A stretch of 64,000 bases of DNA, taken from contig NW_026947499.1 of the NCBI RefSeq assembly GCF_034190915.1, forward strand, positions 1,859,950 through 1,923,949, read 5' to 3'. Below the pieces are notes generated by a model. It saw nothing but the letters and a program-made list of their open reading frames with translations. It was not told the origin of the DNA and made no database searches. Positions 57,276 to 64,000 of this stretch are shown piece by piece (the stretch's first letter is position 1; each line of letters opens with the position of its first letter). Source of the DNA: Cavia porcellus (lineage: Eukaryota > Chordata > Mammalia > Rodentia > Caviidae). Made by a program: the position numbers and the translations under genes.

Positions 57276-60200
57276 GTCCTGGGAGACGCGATGGTGTCCC
57301 CTGACCCCGCTCTACACCACTGCCTTGGTCCTGGCCCTCTGAGGCCCCACTGACCCATCCCCTTGCCAGCCCCAGGGTACCTGAGCCTGCGTGCATCCCC
57401 ACGGGGTCACCGAGTCCTCGGTGTTTGCGGCCACACCGGGTCCTCTGAAGTAGGCTCTTTGTGCACAAACACCTCTGTGCCCCATCTGTCCCTGGGTGGC
57501 CAGCTTTCTTCCACCAGCAGAGTGGTCCATGGAAGCTGCATCTTCCTCGCACCCTGGGAATGCAGTGGTCTTCCACCTGTGGCTGGGGGAAGGTCTCCGC
57601 CCAGTAAGTACTCCTGCAGAGCTGATTTGGGGCTGGCCAAGAGGTGTCACTGGTGCCGGATTGGGAAGAGGGGTACCAACCTCAGTCCCTCGGTCTTTAT
57701 CCCCTGAACTCACCTTGGTCTTTACACCCATCAGCCAGATCACTACCAACACATGGCAGGGCTTCCAGAAATAACCAAGTGGATTACAGATTGACTGATG
57801 GATCAATTGATTGATTGATTGACTGAAGAAAATGTTAAAACACGGAACAAGGAAGCGCAGGGGGAACAGGAAACGGTTTGGCACTGCAGGCTCTAGCCTG
57901 CCCATCACCTTTCTCTTGTCCAGATTGATTCTGGTCACCAGAGAGTAAATGAGAAGACAAATTTATGGCAACAAAAAAATCTCATTATAAAGTACATACA
58001 TTAAAAGGATCATACATATTTCACTTCATAATAAAAGGTTTTGTACTGAAAATGCTCATGAGTTAGAAAAAAATGCCAGTAATAGGAAAATTTAATAGTA
58101 TGATAATGTCAAAGAAGGTACAGTTTGTTGGAGTAATAGCCTTCCTTTAATCTTGAAAATGAGCTGTGAGGGAGGATGGGGAAGGCGGGCGACCTGTAGC
58201 CCGGGCTCTGTCCCAGACGCCGTTGCAGGAGGGTGCCGGCTGGTCAGAGAACCCTTCAGTCTGTGGTGTCTTTCCCATTTCTCTGGCCACAGCTGCTGGA
58301 ACTGATCTATATGTATCAAAGCATGGCACAGGAGGTCTCAGGAGGGAAGAGCCGGGCACAGTGCTCCGGGCAAAGGGGAGCTCAGGGTGGCCCCGTGGGG
58401 ACTCGGAACCCTTCGCCTCCACCGACTGAAGGCAAGAACTTTCAAACTTGTGCACATGGACAGTTGATGGTGGCCTCACTGGGACATACTCTGAGGGCAA
58501 GGTGGCCCGCCCACGCAGGTCTTTAGGAACTGAAGCATTAGAAGTGGGGGTGTTGGGGGCTGAGGTGCACGGCAGGGAGGCGGGCAGGAGGCGCCGGGCT
58601 GCAGCTTGGGGTAGAGCTCTGTTTCCGGCTCCTTTGCCAACTTCAGCGTCACAGGACCATCTGGAGAACCCTCGTTTGGAGACGGAACTGCACTCTGCCT
58701 CCCCCCGCTCGGCCCGCCGCGGTGCCCGTGACGGTCGCATGCACTGGAAGCCGGCTGCCCACGGGGCGGCTGCCGAGCCAAGCTGGATCATCCACGTGCT
58801 CTCCAAGGGCTCAGCACGATGTGCTGGCTTTCCAGTCTGGAAAAGCGTCCAGGTTGCTCCCTGACGCGTCGGTCCCTCGCTGTGGATGCTGCTTGTGCTC
58901 TCAGGTTAGCGTCTACATGGTTTTTGATCTTTCCAAATGCACGGTCGGGCTTTCCTAGCCGGGTCTGTTGTTTCTGCGTCCCTCCTTTGATTTGCAGACA
59001 CATCACAAGGCTGAACGGAGCGCCCTGCAGGCAAAGCTAATTTCAAAGCATCTTCTGTAAAATCGTTTCTGCTTTGCTTGTTCAGGATTCTTTTGAAGCG
59101 TTCAGATGCAGCCTCGCGGTCCCCAGACCTGCGTCCCACTCAGAGGAGGAGAGCCCTTCGGGGTCCTCATCAGCACCCTGTAGAAGGGGTGTGGCCGTGA
59201 CGGGGGGGGGGTGGGCAGCCTGCTGGTCCTTCACTGACCAGCTCGCGGCTCTGGATAACGCTTGCCATCCCTGGGCCCGGATCCCTCATCTGTAAGCTGA
59301 CAGTGATAATATTATCTCATGTATTGCAATACATCGATGATTACAGAAGACATAAAAGCCCTTAAAGCCATGCTTGACACATGAAAGATAGCCAATAAAG
59401 GTTAATTATTACATCACTCTGGAGGCAGGGGCATGACCATCCTAAATGAGACTGGAAAAAAACGCGTCCTTGGCTGGCGCTGGGCTCTGCCACAGTGTCC
59501 CCGTGCTGCTCCTGTGGAAGGAGGGGCTGGGGGCTCGTGAGCCGTGTCCTGGAGGGTGGAGGATGTGGCCTGAGCCGTGACTGGTGAAGGGCTGTGTCCC
59601 TCCCGGGGAGCAGGTGTGTCTTTCCCTGTTTCAGTGAAGCCCTTTCTTGTGAAAAGCCCTGGAGTTTGGATCCAGTGTGCGAAAGAGCCCCGGATGTGGA
59701 ACTCAGAGGGGAAAGAGAAGGGAGATGTGGCTCAGCCTCCTCCTCGTAGAGGAGACCACACTGCTAAGAGCTTCCTCCCAGTGCATGCTCCGGGGTGTCC
59801 CTGATCCCCTGGGGGCACATACTAGGCCACCCTGCAGCGGGATGGGTGACCCTGGCAAGGCAGGAAAGCAGACAGACTCTAGGCTCAGCACCCACCACCG
59901 GCAGCAGCCACACTGAGACAAGCTGAAGCCACAGCGGATCCCAGGCCCAGAGCGCTTCCCCGTATGGGCATGGGACAGAGCCCCAGGCTGTTGCCTAAAC
60001 GGCCACATGCTGTCCTCCTGCAAAACTGCCCCATGCAGCGGCACCCCTGCCTGCCGGGTAGGGGTCCCAAGCCCCTCAATGCTGAGTTTACTGCATTCAA
60101 CCTGGGCTGGGGTCAGAGGAGGTGCAGAAGTGACCGCGGGCCTGCATCCCGGCCACCAGAGGTGACTGTCAGTGTGGGCTGTCTACGCCCTTGCCCTGTG

Positions 60201-62325
60201 GCTGGAGTTCTGTTCCTCGGGTCCCCTGTGTCTTCACCAGTCTGAACCTCTCCTCCAAGTCCCCGAATGCCGCGGTTTTTCTTTCTAACTCCCTGATACA
60301 GAGAATACGTCCAAGGGCTTAGAGGGCCACGGTCACCTCCACAACCCCTAAGTCACAATCTTGCCGAGTTTGACTCTGCTGGTGAGGAAATAAACAGACC
60401 CACAGGAAGTGGAGGAGGAGGGAGAGAGGAGGGGTGCGGCCTGGACCCCACCCCGCAGGACCTGCAGTGCCGGTGCTGGTCCCTGGTTTGTTTTTAAAGT
60501 TCCTCCAGTCAATTCTGATGTCAGAAAGGTAGAAAGTTATGGCTGTAATCAGACACACTTTATAAATGCCTGTGCAGCCCGCCGTGTTTGTCTCCCGGGA
60601 GAGAGCAGATTTCCTCCTGGCAGGAAGCAAGGGTTGCGGCCCGTGGTGAACGGGTCTGGAAGAGACGATATAAGACTTTCACAGCACACCTGCAGCCACG
60701 CACACAAGCACGCACACTTCGAGGGCAGTGTCTTCCCTCAGAGTTAGGCAGAAGCAGTGTTAATTATCCCGGAATACACAGGTGATCTGCATGCTCTCTG
60801 GAAGCTCTAAGGGCTCACCACTCCCTAAGGGGCTTTGAAAGTCAAATCCCCACTGGTTTTCTAAGATGGCCAGCCTGGGGCACTCCACAGCCAGCTCGGC
60901 CCTGCTAAAGGCCGGGAGGGAGCCTTTGGAAACTCGGGCCACAGCTCGAGCACCCCAGGACTTCAGGGAAGCTGGTGGAAACTGAGAGCCGGGTCCAGGG
61001 AAAAACACACCGCTGCTGTTTTGCTTGCGAGTTCCAGAGAGGCCACTTCTGTGAAGTTTGCTCTGGGCCCCAGCCCAGTGTTCCATCAGCGGGTCCAGGG
61101 GCTCAGCGCAGGGGAGCCCCGGCTGCCGTCCTGTCTCAGCAGAGCTGGGCTGGGGTCCTCACCTGCAGAGATGCGGCGCCAGAGGGAACTGAGCGTCCCT
61201 TGGCGGGGAGGAGCTCCGTGAGACTGGGAGGTGTTTATGCACAAGACGGCAATGGGGTAACATCCGTCTCCGAGCGGCCCAAGGGTTGTTCCAGGGCACC
61301 TGGAGGGAGGTGGAGGAGTGGGGCCACATTTTGGCAGAGAAGGAGCAACTTGGGGGGGGGGTCTGTGTGGCCTGGACCCCAGCCGCAGCCATTTCTGTCC
61401 CGCAAATCTGCCTCCCCGTGACCGAGGGTGCAAGGTGTGGCCAGCGGAGACGTGGCCTCCTCTCACCTCGGAGAGAGCAGGCCTGGAATTCCCGCAAGCT
61501 CTCGGTATAAAGAGCACAGTGCGTTCGCACTTAATCACACCTGCCTGTGGGTGTGGCTGGTGATGACACTGTAGGGATCCAAAAGACGACCGTGTGTGGG
61601 TTACGTGAAAAAAGGGCGTGTGCATGTGTGCACGTGCAGGGAATGTGACAGGCCTGTAGCAAGGAGACCTGCGTGGGTCCACACGCACGACCCCGGAGGA
61701 CACTATTCTGTGCTGGCTGTGTCCTCCACTGTGGCGAGGGGTGCGATGGGTTCACTGGAAGCAGTGGAGTATTTTGAGGGGATCATTGGCAGGGTCTCAC
61801 GGTAACAGATTATGTAACTTTACGGCACCTGGCGATCACGCCTTGCAAGAGGATTCCTGAACGATGCACAGATTTGCAGAGATGGAGAATAGGATGGCGG
61901 TTACCTGGGCCAGAGCGAGGGGGACAGGTGAGGGAGGACAACCTGGCTCTGGGGAGTAGAAACAGGGCCTGACCGCCTGCCGGGGCGCTGGAGGGGACCT
62001 GCGAGTGCTGCATTTGGGGTTCCTGCCGGGGGACACTTTGGCCACAAAGACAAACAAAGGAGAGGAATCTGTTCACCCACTTCCCTGTGATGACACCCCT
62101 CCGCAGACTCTGCGCTGCCTTTTACAGTCATACAGTACGTGAATGTCCTGTGCGTTATACACAATCCAACTTATATGTGAGAAAATAACAAACAAAGTGG
62201 GACGGTACCTTCAGATTGCGGGTCCATCCACGCCCAAAAAGTCAGGAAAACAGAAAAGAGAGGGGGTTGGGGAGGGAGATCCCCACGGGGCTGAGCGGTC
62301 TCACTGCAGTTCTCATCTTAGCTGC
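57276..62325. other. Unique GC-rich intronic sequence
   Basis: No exon recognised. Contains a CpG-dense patch at about 58660-58780 (CGCTCGGCCCGCCGCGGTGC), a short TTGATTGATTGA run near 57807-57823, G runs at about 59200-59210 and 61352-61361, and a stretch at 61730-62175 weakly like an L1 3' UTR (ATGGCGGTTACCTGGGCCAG). Short open frames on both strands are not credible genes. Confidence 0.45.
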
Positions 62326-62983
62326 AGAGACAGAGACAGAGACAGACAGAGAGACAGAGACAGACAAACACAGACAGACAGGCAGAGAGACAGAGACAGA
62401 GAGAGACAGAAAGACAGAGACAGAGAGAGACAGAGATAGAGACAGAGACAGACAGAGCCAGAGAGAGACAGAGATAGAGACAGAGACAGACAGAGCCAGA
62501 GAGATAAAGACAGAGACAGAGACAGAGAGAAAAAGAGAGACAGAGACAGACAGGCAGAGAGACAGAGAGATAGAGACAGAGAGACAGAGACAGATAGACA
62601 GGCAGAGAAACAGAGACAGAGAGAGATAGCAACAGAGACAGAGGCAGACAGAGACAGAGACAGAGAGACAGAGACAGAGCCAGAGACAGAGACAGAGAGA
62701 CAGACAGAGACAGATAGAGACAGAGAGATAGAGACAGACAGAGACAGAGATAGAGAAAGACAGACAGAGACAGAGACAGACAAAGATACAGACAGAGAGA
62801 CAGAGAGACAGGCAGAGAAAGAGAGAGAGACAGACATAATGAGAGATAGAGGCAGAGACAGACAAACAGAGATAGAGACAGAGACAGAGAGACAGGCAAC
62901 AACAGCCAGAGACAGAGACAGAGAGACAGAGATAGAGACAGAGACAGAGAGACAGACAGACAGACAGAGACAGAGAGAGAGAA
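62326..62983. repeat. (GACAGA)n/(GAGACA)n microsatellite, about 658 bp
   Basis: Almost pure GA with C at a 4- or 6-base period, with scattered T (GATAGA) and GCCAGAGA variants. It has larger internal duplications, for example GACAGAGCCAGAGAGA at about 62451 and 62489. It lies in the last 1 kb of the intron before the TMEM132 exon. The predicted Leu/Ser/Cys and Arg/Asp/Glu frames are artefacts. Confidence 0.97.

Positions 62984-64000
<1,017 letters not shown>

Overview
The window looks like nuclear DNA from a mammal, almost certainly a rodent outside the mouse/rat group. It carries tRNA-derived ID SINEs with readable A and B boxes, 7SL-derived B1 monomers, a dimeric B1/ID-type SINE, MaLR-type solo LTRs and old L1 fragments. 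There is no operon structure, no bacterial gene content and no CRISPR array. Nearly every long open frame is an accident of GC-rich or repetitive DNA. The one confident host coding feature is a 184-base internal exon at 63245-63428 (+) of a TMEM132-family gene. It is bounded by a clear polypyrimidine tract/AG and a GTAAG donor. If no exon was missed, the 63 kb upstream is one very large TMEM132 intron, as is usual for the neuronal members of that family.

Layout. 1-46 kb: unique GC-rich intronic sequence with SINEs, MaLR-like LTRs, several antisense L1 3'-end fragments (5.3, 29.1, 35.6 and 38.5 kb), one sense L1 3' segment (30.5-31.7 kb), and tandem repeats: a 47-bp minisatellite at the left edge, a 30-bp minisatellite at 5.58 kb inside an L1 fragment, a 440-bp CCT/CTT tract at 22.0 kb inside an LTR, and an 800-bp TG-rich array at 41.0 kb. 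46.157-54.127 kb: a complete-looking class I (gamma-like) endogenous retrovirus on the + strand. It has two 1074-bp LTRs, 5-bp target-site duplications (GCCAG), a proline-tRNA-type primer binding site, a degenerate leader and gag region, a broken pol and only a stub of env. 54-62 kb: unique intron with an L1 fragment and a possible old DNA transposon. 62.3-63.0 kb: a 658-bp GACAGA array ending 261 bases before the exon.

The most interesting item is the retrovirus. Its LTRs differ at only five of 1074 positions, which implies recent insertion. Its interior, however, is full of stops and frameshifts, has lost most of env, and carries two diverged copies of the RT-connection/RNase H region in tandem. 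The simplest reading is a non-autonomous element, comparable in concept to VL30 or ETn, that was already defective when it was copied by another virus's proteins.

Limits: repeat families were named by eye from remembered consensus features, without a repeat library. Repeat borders are approximate except for the retrovirus, the exon and the simple repeats.
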